This document shows, piece by piece, positions 43,321 to 52,700 of a DNA stretch of 64,000 nt. A program made the translations under genes and the position numbers. Every line of letters begins with the position of its first letter. Position 1 is the first letter of the stretch. Where the stretch lies: NCBI GenBank assembly GCA_964459465.1, contig CAYWLR010000007.1:80317-144316 (forward strand), given 5' to 3'. Under the pieces are notes generated by a model. It searched no databases. It saw only the letters and a program-made list of their open reading frames with translations, and was not told where the DNA came from. The DNA is from CALAMC01 sp964459465 (lineage in GTDB: Bacteria; Zixibacteria; MSB-5A5; GN15; PGXB01).

Positions 43321-43443
43321 AAGGGGATGGAGTCCCCCTCGTAACCGCCTGGACCGGGCTGATGACTCCTGTCGTGCAGAATATTGCGGCGGCAGGGTCA
43401 AAGCAACGTGTAACACAGCCCGCCGCAAGGCGGATTCTTTTTG
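43321..43443 (+). ncRNA. Fluoride (crcB) riboswitch with terminator/antiterminator expression platform
   Basis: 43323-43374 matches the crcB motif: GGGGATGGAGTCCCC, TAACCGCC and GGGCTGATGACTCCTG. The P1 pairing is GGGG/CCCC (43323-43326 with 43334-43337), and the signature pseudoknot pairs GGAGT (43329-43333) with ACTCC (43365-43369). Downstream, CCGCC-GCAA-GGCGG plus ATTCTTTTTTG (43420-43443) is an intrinsic terminator. TTGCGGCGG (43384-43392) is exactly complementary to CCGCCGCAA (43420-43428), giving a mutually exclusive antiterminator. It controls the antiporter gene 42 bp later. Confidence 0.88.
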
Positions 43444-43484
43444 CACCAGACCCGGACGGCTTTATTTGAAAGGAGGACTCCATT

Positions 43485-44690
43485 ATGGAACAAATTTTCA
43501 CCATCGCCGCTTTCTGGCTCGGACTGGCGGTCTTGTCAGCCATTATTGCCTATCACCTGAAAGTATCCATTGCTCTGGTGGAAATCTGCGTTGGCGTTAT
43601 CACGGCGGCGATTGTCGGGTACTATAGCGCCGTGGAAACATTAGGGGCCGATTCCGAATGGCTGCGTTTTCTGGCGGCATCGGGAGCGGTTCTTTTGACC
43701 TTTCTGGCCGGGGCCGAATTAGAGCCTAAGGTGATTAGAAAAAAACTCAAGGAAGTAACCGTGGTGGGACTGGTCGGATTTCTGGCGCCTTTTTTGGGCT
43801 GCGCCGCACTCGCGCATTACATTCTGGGATGGAGCTTTGAGGCCAGTCTGCTGTGCGGAGTCGCCCTTTCCACCACTTCAATGGCCGTTGTTTATGCCGT
43901 CATGCTGGAAACCGGCTTCAATAAAACCGAATTCGGCAAAGGCATTCTGGGGGCGTGCTTCATAAACGACCTCGGCACGGTTATCGCCCTCGGTCTGCTC
44001 TTTGCACCGTTTACGTACAAAACCATCATTTTTATCGTAGTGACGACAATCGTGCTGTTCATATTGCCGGTTGTCAGCCGCTGGCTGACCGAAATGTATG
44101 CTCATCGGACAGCCGCCATACGAACCAAATGGGTGATTCTCGTGGTGTTCGGCCTCGGCGCGCTGGCTCTCTGGTCGGGGAGCGAAGCCGTTCTGCCCGC
44201 GTACATTGTCGGTATGGTTCTGGCCGAGTTTTCAAACGGCGACACTTTCTGGATTCGACGTCTTCGCACTCTTATCGTCGGCTTTCTCACGCCGTTTTAT
44301 TTCCTGCGGGCCGGAACATTCGTCTCCATATCGGCTCTGATTGCCGCACCGGCCGTATTTCTGGTCCTGCTTGGCGGCAAGGTTCTGTCGAAAATTTTTG
44401 GATTGTACCCGGTCATAGCAAAATTCCGGCGCGATCGCAATGAGCGCTGGTACTATACGTTGCTCATGTCAACCGGACTGACTTTCGGCACCATCTCGGC
44501 ACTATACGGCCTCTCCAATAATATCATCACCCAGGATCAATACTCCTTTCTGGTCGCGGTGGTAATCGCCAGCGCGGTAGTCCCGACTCTTATCGCCGGA
44601 ATCGCCTTTTTGCCGAAGCACCTTCTGCCGAAGAAGGAGAGACCGGCGGGGACGGTGAAACGTGAAAGCGGCCTTGGCGCCGAAGGATAA
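43485..44690 (+). CDS. Cation:proton antiporter (CPA2-like), fluoride-riboswitch controlled
   Basis: A 401-residue protein with about eleven to twelve hydrophobic segments. The N-terminal helices include LLTFLAGAELEPKVIRKKLK, the family's conserved GLE/GAE-type region, and a middle motif GACFINDLGTVIALGL like the ND-containing ion site of KefB/NhaA-type exchangers. It carries no TrkA/RCK domain. Fluoride riboswitches commonly precede CrcB/Fluc, CLC-F or Na+/H+ antiporter genes, so this exchanger probably helps fluoride or acid-stress tolerance. GGAGG lies before the ATG. The next gene is a 72-aa membrane protein. Confidence 0.92.
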   Translation: MEQIFTIAAFWLGLAVLSAIIAYHLKVSIALVEICVGVITAAIVGYYSAVETLGADSEWLRFLAASGAVLLTFLAGAELEPKVIRKKLKEVTVVGLVGFLAPFLGCAALAHYILGWSFEASLLCGVALSTTSMAVVYAVMLETGFNKTEFGKGILGACFINDLGTVIALGLLFAPFTYKTIIFIVVTTIVLFILPVVSRWLTEMYAHRTAAIRTKWVILVVFGLGALALWSGSEAVLPAYIVGMVLAEFSNGDTFWIRRLRTLIVGFLTPFYFLRAGTFVSISALIAAPAVFLVLLGGKVLSKIFGLYPVIAKFRRDRNERWYYTLLMSTGLTFGTISALYGLSNNIITQDQYSFLVAVVIASAVVPTLIAGIAFLPKHLLPKKERPAGTVKRESGLGAEG

Positions 44691-44747
44691 TATGGGACGA
44701 TGTCACGATTATTAATTTTAAATACTGACGGGTATTTGTAAAGTCAC

Positions 44748-44966
44748 TTGGAAGCGGAACGAATCATAATCATCATTGTCGCCATCGCCTTCGGCGGTCT
44801 GGCTTCAATAATGGCCTATTTGATTTCCTATGAGGTATATTTGCATCATTTCCCGGATAAAAGGGATGCCAAAAAGCTGGCCCGGGAAATGGCCTTTTCG
44901 GCTTTGCTCTTTTTTGTTGGATTGGGAATAGTTTTGGCTTTAATTTTGCCGTTATTCCTGAAGTGA
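44748..44966 (+). CDS. Small two-helix membrane protein
   Basis: A 72-residue protein with helices at about 6-28 and 50-70, separated by a charged loop (FPDKRDAKKLAREMA). The start is TTG, the only option after an in-frame stop, and no clear ribosome-binding site is seen, so the start is uncertain. Placement between the antiporter and the zinc-ribbon protein on the same strand with short gaps suggests an operon. No family recognised. Confidence 0.58.
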   Translation: MEAERIIIIIVAIAFGGLASIMAYLISYEVYLHHFPDKRDAKKLAREMAFSALLFFVGLGIVLALILPLFLK

Positions 44967-44985
44967 TTGGAGGCGAGATTGCCAT

Positions 44986-45402
44986 ATGGTTTTCTATTGT
45001 CCTTCCTGCTGGCATGATGTGCAAACAGAATGTTACGCCTGTCACGTATGTGGATTTGATATTCGGGCTTTATTCGAAAATAAAGACTATGTGGACAAGC
45101 TCGTGGTCGCTTTGAACCACCCGGAATTCGCCACGCCCGTAAGATCGGCATGGATTCTGGGTCAGCGTCGCGAAGAAAGGGCCATCGAGCCCCTATATAA
45201 TCTGGCCCGGCATAGCCCGGATTTATATGTCGTTGCCGCCGCCATCAAAGCTTTGCTCGATATCGGAACAGCCGAGTCCGTTGCCCGGGCAAGTGAATTC
45301 TCCAAACATCCTTCAATTATGATTCGAAATCTGTTTATGGATTCCATGCCGGATAATTCTACAACACAACCTGGGGACGATGAAAAACATTTCCGAAAAT
45401 AA
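44986..45402 (+). CDS. Zinc-ribbon plus HEAT-like repeat protein
   Basis: A 138-residue protein. The first 25 residues form a zinc-ribbon with paired cysteines (CPSCW and CHVCG). The remainder holds helical hairpins like HEAT or PBS lyase repeats (ATPVRSAWILGQRREERAIE, then VVAAAIKALLDIGTAESVAR). Such proteins usually mediate protein contacts; function is unknown. GGAGG sits 12 nt before the ATG. Its 3' end overlaps the following MFS gene by 23 bp, suggesting coupling. Confidence 0.78.
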   Translation: MVFYCPSCWHDVQTECYACHVCGFDIRALFENKDYVDKLVVALNHPEFATPVRSAWILGQRREERAIEPLYNLARHSPDLYVVAAAIKALLDIGTAESVARASEFSKHPSIMIRNLFMDSMPDNSTTQPGDDEKHFRK

Positions 45403-46549
45403 ATCTCCCTTGCACTTCGTGTTATTATTGGGTCTTGTCAGCCTGTTCGCCGACATGACCTATGAAGCCGCGCGAAGCATCACCGGTCCATATCTGGCCA
45501 CTCTTGGTGCCAATGCGGCCACGGTCGGCATAGTTGCCGGACTGGGAGAACTAATCGGTTACGGCCTGCGAGTCGTCTCCGGGGTCGTCAGCGATAAAAC
45601 CCGACGCTACTGGATGATTACTATCGTGGGCTATTCGGTCAACCTGCTGGCCGTCCCGGCGCTGGCTCTGGCGGGAAACTGGGAAGTGGCGGCCGTCCTC
45701 ATTTTGGTCGAGCGTTTCGGCAAAGCCGTCCGAACACCCGCCCGCGATGCCATGCTGTCTCACGCCGCGCATGGCATGGGGCGTGGCTGGGCGTTCGGGA
45801 TTCATGAAGCTATGGACCAGATCGGTGCCATGATCGGTCCGATCATCGTTATGGCTGTTTTGGCCTGGAATGGAAGCTATCCGCACGCCTTCGCCGTTTT
45901 AATTGTCCCGGCCATTCTGGCTCTGACCATTCTTGCCATAGCCAGAGCCACATATCCTAACCCCGGCCGTCTCGAACCGTCATTCTCCCGGAAACCAGAT
46001 GACCGACTGGGGCCAATCTTCTGGCTGTATCTGACCGCCGTCGCCTGTATTGCGTTCGGGTTTGCCGATTTTCCTTTAGCTGCATTCCACATGAAGACAA
46101 CCGGCATCGTGGCCGACAAATGGATTCCGCTGATTTATGCCGGGGCCATGGGGGTGGATGCCATAAGCGCTCTTATACTCGGACGACTGTACGATAAAAT
46201 CGGACTTAAGGTACTAATGGGTGTCATAATATTATCGGCCTGGAGTGCACCCCTGATATTCCTGTCCGGTTCCGGTCTTCTTATCGCCGGGATGGTGCTA
46301 TGGGGGATCGGCATGGGTGCGCTGGAGTCGATCGTTCGTGCCGTCGTGGCCGGAATTGTCAGCCCGGAGCGAAGGGCAACCGGTTTCGGTATTTTCAACG
46401 CCGGTTTCGGATTCGCCTGGTTTGCAGGAAGCGCCGTGATGGGAATATTATATGACCTGTCTCTGACAGCGATGGTCGGAATAACCGTTTTTGCCCAACT
46501 GCTCTCCCTGCCCTTTCTTTTGACCGTACACAGACGGCAGGTGAAGTAG
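45380..46549 (+). CDS. MFS transporter
   Basis: A 389-residue protein of about twelve hydrophobic helices, starting LLGLVSLFADMTYEAARS and with VERFGKAVRTPARDAMLSHAA, an MFS motif-A-like loop. GIHEAMDQIGAMIGPIIV follows. The pattern fits a subgroup of MFS efflux proteins with no fixed substrate. It overlaps the zinc-ribbon gene by 23 bp and is probably the last gene of that run. It is unrelated in sequence to the MFS_3 protein at 2052. Confidence 0.9.
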   Translation: MKNISENKSPLHFVLLLGLVSLFADMTYEAARSITGPYLATLGANAATVGIVAGLGELIGYGLRVVSGVVSDKTRRYWMITIVGYSVNLLAVPALALAGNWEVAAVLILVERFGKAVRTPARDAMLSHAAHGMGRGWAFGIHEAMDQIGAMIGPIIVMAVLAWNGSYPHAFAVLIVPAILALTILAIARATYPNPGRLEPSFSRKPDDRLGPIFWLYLTAVACIAFGFADFPLAAFHMKTTGIVADKWIPLIYAGAMGVDAISALILGRLYDKIGLKVLMGVIILSAWSAPLIFLSGSGLLIAGMVLWGIGMGALESIVRAVVAGIVSPERRATGFGIFNAGFGFAWFAGSAVMGILYDLSLTAMVGITVFAQLLSLPFLLTVHRRQVK

Positions 46550-46655
46550 GTCGAGTTCTGAATCCCGACATCTTTATTATGCCGAAGAATATCATTTTAA
46601 CTTCCCTGCCGGAAAATCGGTAGACAGGCGTCGCCTGTCTATTTAAATTGTGGGT

Positions 46656-47213
46656 ATGCAAAACCTGACGTATGACCAAATGGTCAAAGCCATGACCGAA
46701 TCGGATGCGTCTTATGACGGCCGCTTTTATGTCGGCGTCCATTCCACCGGCATCTATTGTCTGCCGTCCTGCCCGGCCAAAATGCCGCTCTTGAAAAACG
46801 TCGTCTTTTACGCCAGCCGGGAAGAAGCTATCGCCGCCGGTCTGCGCGGCTGCAAACGGTGTCATTCGGATCGTTATCCCGATATACTCCCGCTCTGGTT
46901 GCCCAATCTTATAGCATTTATGAAAGAACGCCGCCAGAACCGTCTGACCGAACATGATTTAATGCAATTTGCAGGGGTGGAGATTTCCACGATTCGGCGT
47001 CATTTTCAACATAATCTGGGGCTGACGCCATTGGCCTTCCATCGCAAGATTCGTCTGGAGTATGCCCGTTTGATGATAGCCGGGGGCGCCGATTATCTTA
47101 CCGCGGCCTATGACTGCGGCTGGGAATCGCCGAGCGCCTTCCGCGATGCCTTCAAACGTCAATTCGGCTGTCCGCCGGGGAGGCTCAATGAGCGAGCAGA
47201 TAATCGTCTATAA
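46656..47213 (+). CDS. adaA: AdaA-type methylphosphotriester-DNA repair activator
   Basis: A 185-residue protein of two domains. An Ada metal-binding domain (about 10-75) carries the four zinc cysteines in GIYCLPSCPAK and CKRCHSDR; the first corresponds to the methyl-accepting cysteine of Ada. An AraC-type helix-turn-helix domain (about 85-180: STIRRHFQHNLGLTPLAFHR; SPSAFRDAFKRQFGCPPGR) follows. Methylation of the cysteine is expected to turn it into an activator of DNA repair genes. GTG at 46650 is an alternative start. It overlaps the next gene by 26 bp, the AdaA/AdaB arrangement also seen in Bacillus. Confidence 0.9.
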   Translation: MQNLTYDQMVKAMTESDASYDGRFYVGVHSTGIYCLPSCPAKMPLLKNVVFYASREEAIAAGLRGCKRCHSDRYPDILPLWLPNLIAFMKERRQNRLTEHDLMQFAGVEISTIRRHFQHNLGLTPLAFHRKIRLEYARLMIAGGADYLTAAYDCGWESPSAFRDAFKRQFGCPPGRLNERADNRL

Positions 47214-47721
47214 GCATTTCGATAGCCCGATGGGTCCGATGATCGGCGGCGCCACCGCCAAAGGCGTCTGTTTTCTGGAATGGTTTGCGCGCGGCGGCAT
47301 CGGGAAAATCCTGGCCCGTGTCGAAAAACGCTATAAAATGCCGACCGTGGAAAGCGCCAACGGCCACCCGCAATTGACCTCCCTTGAAAAACAGCTGGAG
47401 CGATATTTCAATGGCGTCCTCAAAAAATTTACGGTTAAAATCGATGTCACCGGCACGCCGTTCGAAATGAAAGTCTGGAATGAGCTTCTCAAAATCCCCT
47501 ATGGCCAGACGCGCAGCTACGCCAATATCGCCCACGCCGTTGAAAGCCCCAAAGCCGTGCGCGCGGTCGGACGGGCCAACGGCGCCAATTATCTGGCAAT
47601 CGTGATACCCTGCCACCGCGTTATCGAAAGCTCCGGCGGACTGGGCAGCTATGGCGGTAAACTTTGGCGCAAAAAGCGACTTCTGGAACTCGAAAGCGGC
47701 GTCGAACCGCTGCGGTTATAA
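47188..47721 (+). CDS. ogt: O6-methylguanine-DNA methyltransferase (AdaB/Ogt)
   Basis: A 177-residue suicide repair protein with the active-site motif VIPCHRVI (acceptor cysteine), the N-terminal alpha/beta fold and GLGSYGGKLWRKKRLLELE. It removes O6-methyl from guanine in DNA. The ATG at 47188 lies within the 3' end of adaA with a nearby GGGG site; the longer frame from 47110 is a product of the overlap. Co-expression with adaA suggests self-induced alkylation repair. Confidence 0.92.
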   Translation: MSEQIIVYKHFDSPMGPMIGGATAKGVCFLEWFARGGIGKILARVEKRYKMPTVESANGHPQLTSLEKQLERYFNGVLKKFTVKIDVTGTPFEMKVWNELLKIPYGQTRSYANIAHAVESPKAVRAVGRANGANYLAIVIPCHRVIESSGGLGSYGGKLWRKKRLLELESGVEPLRL

Positions 47722-47863
47722 TCCTCATTGTTGAATTAATCAGGCGATATTGCCATATCAAACCAGCCACCCGTTGGGTGGGCTACAAATTTTACCATAA
47801 AGCTCCGCCAAGTTATCCCTTGTCCAACTCAATAGCACCTATTATTTTGCCGAATTAATGGAA

Positions 47864-47904
47864 TTGTAGGGCAGAACCAAAGCGAAGCGTCGCGGTTCTG
47901 CCAA
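47864..47904 (+). repeat. Palindromic intergenic repeat, copy C
   Basis: TTGTAGGGCAGAACC, 15-nt loop, GGTTCTGCC. The arms are 47870-47878 and 47894-47902. The TTGTAGG edge is shared with copies B and F, with a different stem. Confidence 0.65.
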
Positions 47905-47950
47905 TTTCCCGGCCGGTTTGAGAACCCGCCGGGCACAACGCCCGAACATA

Positions 47951-48000
47951 GATGTCGGGTTTCTCTCCCGGTTGCATCGGGATCGGAACCCGACCTACAA
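47951..48000 (-). repeat. Palindromic intergenic repeat, copy D
   Basis: GATGTCGGGTT...AACCCGACCTACAA. The minus strand reads TTGTAGGTCGGGTT...AACCCGACATC. Arms are GTCGGGTT (47954-47961) and AACCCGAC (47987-47994). It is very similar to copy E (54708-54750) and ends 20 bp before the proS start codon. Confidence 0.75.
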
Positions 48001-48020
48001 GAAAGACAACGGAATTTAAA

Positions 48021-49544
48021 ATGGCGAAAAATAATACCCCCAAGACGGCGATCGTCCCGACCCGCAACGATGATTACCCCGAATGGTACCAGCAGGTCAT
48101 CAAAGAATCCGACATGGCCGAAATGTCCCACGTCCGCGGTTGCATGGTTATCAAACCGTGGGGCTACGGTATCTGGGACAATCTCAAAAACGAACTCGAT
48201 GCTAAAATAAAAGAGACCGGCCACGACAACGCTTATTTCCCGCTGTTTATCCCACTGTCGTTCATGGAAAAAGAGGCGGCGCACGTCGAGGGCTTCGCCA
48301 AAGAATGTGCCGTGGTTACCCACCACCGGCTGGAACTGAAAGACGGGCGACTGATTCCAACCTCACCGCTCGAAGAACCGCTGGTGGTACGTCCGACCTC
48401 GGAAACCATTATCGGCCGTTCGTTCGCCAAATGGGTGCAGTCGTACCGCGACCTGCCGCTACTCATCAACCAGTGGGCCAACGTCGTGCGCTGGGAGATG
48501 CGCCCGCGGATATTTTTGCGCACGACCGAATTTTTGTGGCAGGAGGGGCATACGGCTCATTCGTCCGAAAAGGAAGCGAGGGAAGAGACGCTGAAAATGC
48601 TCGAGGTGTACCGCTGGTTCGCCGAGGAAATCATGGCGGTGCCGGTGATTGTCGGCGAGAAAACCCCCTCGGAGCGTTTCCCCGGCGCGGTCAATACCTA
48701 CTGCATCGAAGCCATCATGCAGGACCGTAAAGCCCTGCAGTCGGGCACGTCGCATTATCTCGGCCAGAACTTCTCGGCGGCTTTCGGAATAAGTTTTCTG
48801 AATGTTAACGGTGCGCAGGAAAACGCCTATACAACCTCATGGGGCGTCTCTTCGCGCATGATCGGTGCCATGATCATGGTGCACGGCGACGACGACGGCT
48901 TGCGCGTCCCGCCCAAAGTCGCCCCCAAACAGGTCGTGATCATCCCGGTTCTTCGCGACGAAGCCGAAAAACCGCGCATCATGGAGTACATCGATAATGT
49001 CGCCAAAGCGATTGCGGCCGAGTCTTACAACGGCAAACCGGTGCAGGTGCATGTCGATACCAAAGACATGCGCTCGGCCGAAAAGAAATGGAACTGGGTC
49101 AAAAAGGGGGTACCCATAAGAATCGAAATCGGAGCGCGCGATGTCGAAGCCGGGACGGTCTTTTTGAACCGCCGGGATATGCCGGAGGCCAAACTCACTC
49201 CCGCCAAAGACAAAGTCGCCGCCATGATTCCGGGCCTGCTCGATGAGATTCATAAGAATTACTATAATCAGGCCGCGGATTTCCTTAAAAAACACACGTA
49301 CTATGACATCGATACCTATGATAAATTCGTGAAATTTTTCACCCCAAAGAATGCCGACAAGCCGGAAATCCACGGGGGGTTTGCGTGGAGTAAATGGTGT
49401 GACAGCGCCGAATGCGAAGCCAAAGCCGCCGAAATGAATGTCACCATCCGCTGCCTGCCGCTCAAGCAGAGTGGCACGAAGGGTAAATGTGTCATCTGCG
49501 GAAAAGCGGCCACAACCGACGCCGTCTTTGCCAAGGCCTACTAA
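48021..49544 (+). CDS. proS: Prolyl-tRNA synthetase, archaeal/eukaryotic type (ProRS type 3)
   Basis: A 507-residue class II synthetase. Motif 1 is in MIKPWGYGIWDN-type context (VRGCMVIKPWGYGIWDNL), motif 2 in NVVRWEMRPRIFLRTTEF and the ATP site downstream. RPTSET and HTAHSSEKEA follow, and a C-terminal zinc-binding tail (CDSAECEAK..., CVICGKA) ends in tyrosine. This is the short archaeal/eukaryotic form, not the long bacterial type with an editing insertion. Start ATG 48021. Such ProRS genes occur patchily in bacteria. A terminator follows at 49579. Confidence 0.95.
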   Translation: MAKNNTPKTAIVPTRNDDYPEWYQQVIKESDMAEMSHVRGCMVIKPWGYGIWDNLKNELDAKIKETGHDNAYFPLFIPLSFMEKEAAHVEGFAKECAVVTHHRLELKDGRLIPTSPLEEPLVVRPTSETIIGRSFAKWVQSYRDLPLLINQWANVVRWEMRPRIFLRTTEFLWQEGHTAHSSEKEAREETLKMLEVYRWFAEEIMAVPVIVGEKTPSERFPGAVNTYCIEAIMQDRKALQSGTSHYLGQNFSAAFGISFLNVNGAQENAYTTSWGVSSRMIGAMIMVHGDDDGLRVPPKVAPKQVVIIPVLRDEAEKPRIMEYIDNVAKAIAAESYNGKPVQVHVDTKDMRSAEKKWNWVKKGVPIRIEIGARDVEAGTVFLNRRDMPEAKLTPAKDKVAAMIPGLLDEIHKNYYNQAADFLKKHTYYDIDTYDKFVKFFTPKNADKPEIHGGFAWSKWCDSAECEAKAAEMNVTIRCLPLKQSGTKGKCVICGKAATTDAVFAKAY

Positions 49545-49578
49545 TCCGACCCATTATTTGGAAATTTAGTAAATTAAG

Positions 49579-49596
49579 GCGGGCCGATAAGCCCGC
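49579..49596 (+). terminator. Intrinsic terminator of proS
   Basis: A 6-bp stem GCGGGC-CGATAA-GCCCGC followed directly by TTTTTTATT. Confidence 0.88.
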
Positions 49597-49719
49597 TTTT
49601 TTATTGAGTTTCGGCCACAAACTTTCTTGTCAAATTCCGGTATTTTGTTATATTTATATGGGTCCCGAGCACAACCCGGTTATATCATATTGAAAATTTT
49701 ATACCTACCGGAGGGTGCT

Positions 49720-52700
49720 ATGCGTAAAGTGCTAATTCTAATCGCCACTTTCTGTCTGCTGTCAACACCGTTTTGCCCCGCTCAGACGATCGAATGGACG
49801 CAATATATAAACGGGTCCGCCAACGACAGCGATATTGTAGTAGATCTGATCACAGACGTAATGGGTAATGTTTACATTGTGGGGACTACAAAAGAAACAG
49901 GTACATTCTATGACGTCCTTACTGCGAAATATAATTCAAATGGCAATCTCAAATGGAGTCGTACCTATAGTATGCCAGACAGTGTGGTTGACATGGGTTT
50001 CGGTGTTGCCGTGGATGGTGTCGGAAACGTTTATTCTTTAGGTTATACCAATGATTCCGGAATGATTTCTGTAATAAAATATAATTCGGATGGCGAATTC
50101 CAATGGGCTAATAATTATATTGGTGAGTTATGCCATGGAAAAACCATTGCCATTGATAATTCGGATCACATTATCGTGGTGGGTCTGGGCTTACATATTG
50201 CCCGATTTGGTCCGGACGGGGACATTCTGTTTATTCAAGGAGGTACCGAATGGGAAATCTGTCCGGCCGAAATCATTATAGATAACGAGAACAATTGCTA
50301 TGTTTTCGGCTACAATTATGGAACTCTCATAGGATTAGTCGCAAAATATGATTCACTGGGCAACGAAATTTGGAGGAATTACCTTTATGATGATTGCGGC
50401 CTATTTTTTGTTACCAGATATGTGGCAGGCGCCTTCGACAGCAACTGGAACGTAATTGCAGGAGGCGGCCATGGCCCGGCCGGTTGCGCCCAGACAGAAA
50501 ACTATTTTCTGCGGAAATATTCGCCGGACGGCGATACACTCTGGACTCATGAGTACATTGTCACATCAGGTGATGGGGCAAACGTTGATATATTAGTGGA
50601 TAATGATACCTTGTTTACGACGGGTATATTTCTTCAGCCGGAAGGTGTTCTGCCCGCCATGATAAAGTATTCGCCCACCGGCGCCCTTTTATGGGATGAA
50701 TCTTATGATCGTGGTGTTAATTTTGAATATACCTTTGGCGGATGTGGGGCACTTACAAATGAATATTTATTTAATATAGGCTATAGTGACTCAATTTATG
50801 GCGCTCCTGAAGATTTCGATATCGAGGTTGTTTGCTATCATCGAAATGGATCATTCCAATGGGCATACCATACCGAAGGCGTCGGTTCTTTTAATGGACA
50901 AGAGCCGAATGTTCGAAGCATTAGTATTGGTTGCGGTATTGCCGCTTTGCCTGATAATAATATTGTGTTCGCTGCCGTTACGGATGATTCTCCTTCGGGA
51001 ACCGAAGATATTATTATCAGAAAAATCTCCCTTGGGACACCATCCAATTGCATTCCCTCCGCCAATTGTCATTGCGTTGATAATCTCGCTGATTCCGGGC
51101 CGGGTTCTCTTCGCCAGGCCATTCTGGATGCCAACAGCCATAGCGGCCTCGATACCATCGGATTCAACATCTCCGGCGTTCTGACTCCGGATACACAACT
51201 TCCGGATCTGACCGATGACAGTACCAATATTCTGGCCGGTCCTTATTCGGGCATGGTAATCATCAACGGCGGCGGTTTCTCAAAAGCCGATGAATACGGC
51301 CTGACAATTTCCTCGAATTTCAATGTCATAAGCGGCCTGGTGTTTACCGACTGGACCGGCGGATGTGTCAAAATCGACGGCGACAGCAATATCGTCACGG
51401 CCTGCAATCTCGGCGTCAATGCCCTGGGTACCAGCCGCGACAACCGCGGCCACGGTTTGGTAATTAACGGCAATTTCAATGACATCGGCGGCTGTGGCGT
51501 CGATGACAGAAACCTGTTTGGAGCCGGGGCGTCGGCGGCACTGGCCCATGTGCTTATCACCGGTGATTCCAATACCGTCGTCAATTCATACATGGGCATC
51601 GCCACCGACGGCAATCCCATGAGCAATGTCGCCGCCGAACCATACGGCATCAAAATCGATGGCGGCAACGGCAATATAATCGGCGACGAGAATTGCCCCA
51701 ATTATCTGGGTGGCTTCAATTCCGGATTTCTTATCCAGGGTTCCGACCAGAATATTGTAAAATACAATCGAATCGGTCTGTCGCCCAATATGACCGATAC
51801 CATTCCCTGCAGTCGCGGCATGTATATCACGACTACTTCCAGCCAGAACATCATCGGCCCCGGTAACATCGTCGCCGGCAGTTACTACGGGGGTATCATC
51901 ATGATATCGTCCAATGCCGACAGCAATGTTATTATTGGAAATACCATAGTCGGAAATCACGGCAATGGTATAAGTGCCACCAGCGGCGCCACCGCTAATA
52001 GAATCGGGGGGTACACCGAGGATGAAAAGAATATTATCAGCCGCAATCAATATCACGGCATCAATATTGACGCCGGCGCCCATCAGACCGAGGTGATCGG
52101 CAACATCATTGAATACAATGGGGCGCACGGTCTTTTTATCCGCGATGGAACAAGCAACAATGTTGTTGAACTCAATACTATTCGCAATAATTCGAAAGCG
52201 GGAATGGCCGCCGATAGCACCCCTTGTTTGTACAACACTTTCTCCCGTAATCTCGTTTATTCTAATGCCGAACTCGGCATCGACCTGCGCGAGGACGGCG
52301 TGACGTTTAACGACCCCGGGGATATTGATACCGGCCCCAATGATTTATTAAATTATCCTGAAATCGATTCGCTCTTCATGAATCCGGACAGCTCTTTCCG
52401 CGTCTATGGCCAGGCCGCCAATGACGCCATAATCGAGTTTTTCGTGGCCTATCCCGCCGGTGATGATTCCAAGCCTGCTGACACATCGGGGCATGGTGAA
52501 GCCTGGGAATACATCGGCTCGGATACCGCCGACGGTTCGGGCAACTTTGAGTACGAAATAAGTAATGCCATCGCCTATTTTTCGTTGATTACCACCACCT
52601 GTACCGATGCTTCCGGCAACACTTCCGAGTTTTCACCCAATTTCCGACTGGTTCCGACACCGCTTATTATTGTAGGTTATTCTCCAATCAACCTGCATGT

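Noticed and set aside
46618..46642. Hairpin TAGACAGGC-GTC-GCCTGTCTA upstream of adaA
   Set aside because: It is a perfect hairpin but has no T-tract and does not share the TTGTAGGTC edges. Considered as an operator for AdaA, but a single copy gives too little support.
48021..49544. Recent horizontal transfer of the archaeal/eukaryotic-type proS
   Set aside because: This ProRS type is widespread in several bacterial phyla, and the gene's codon use does not obviously differ from its neighbours.
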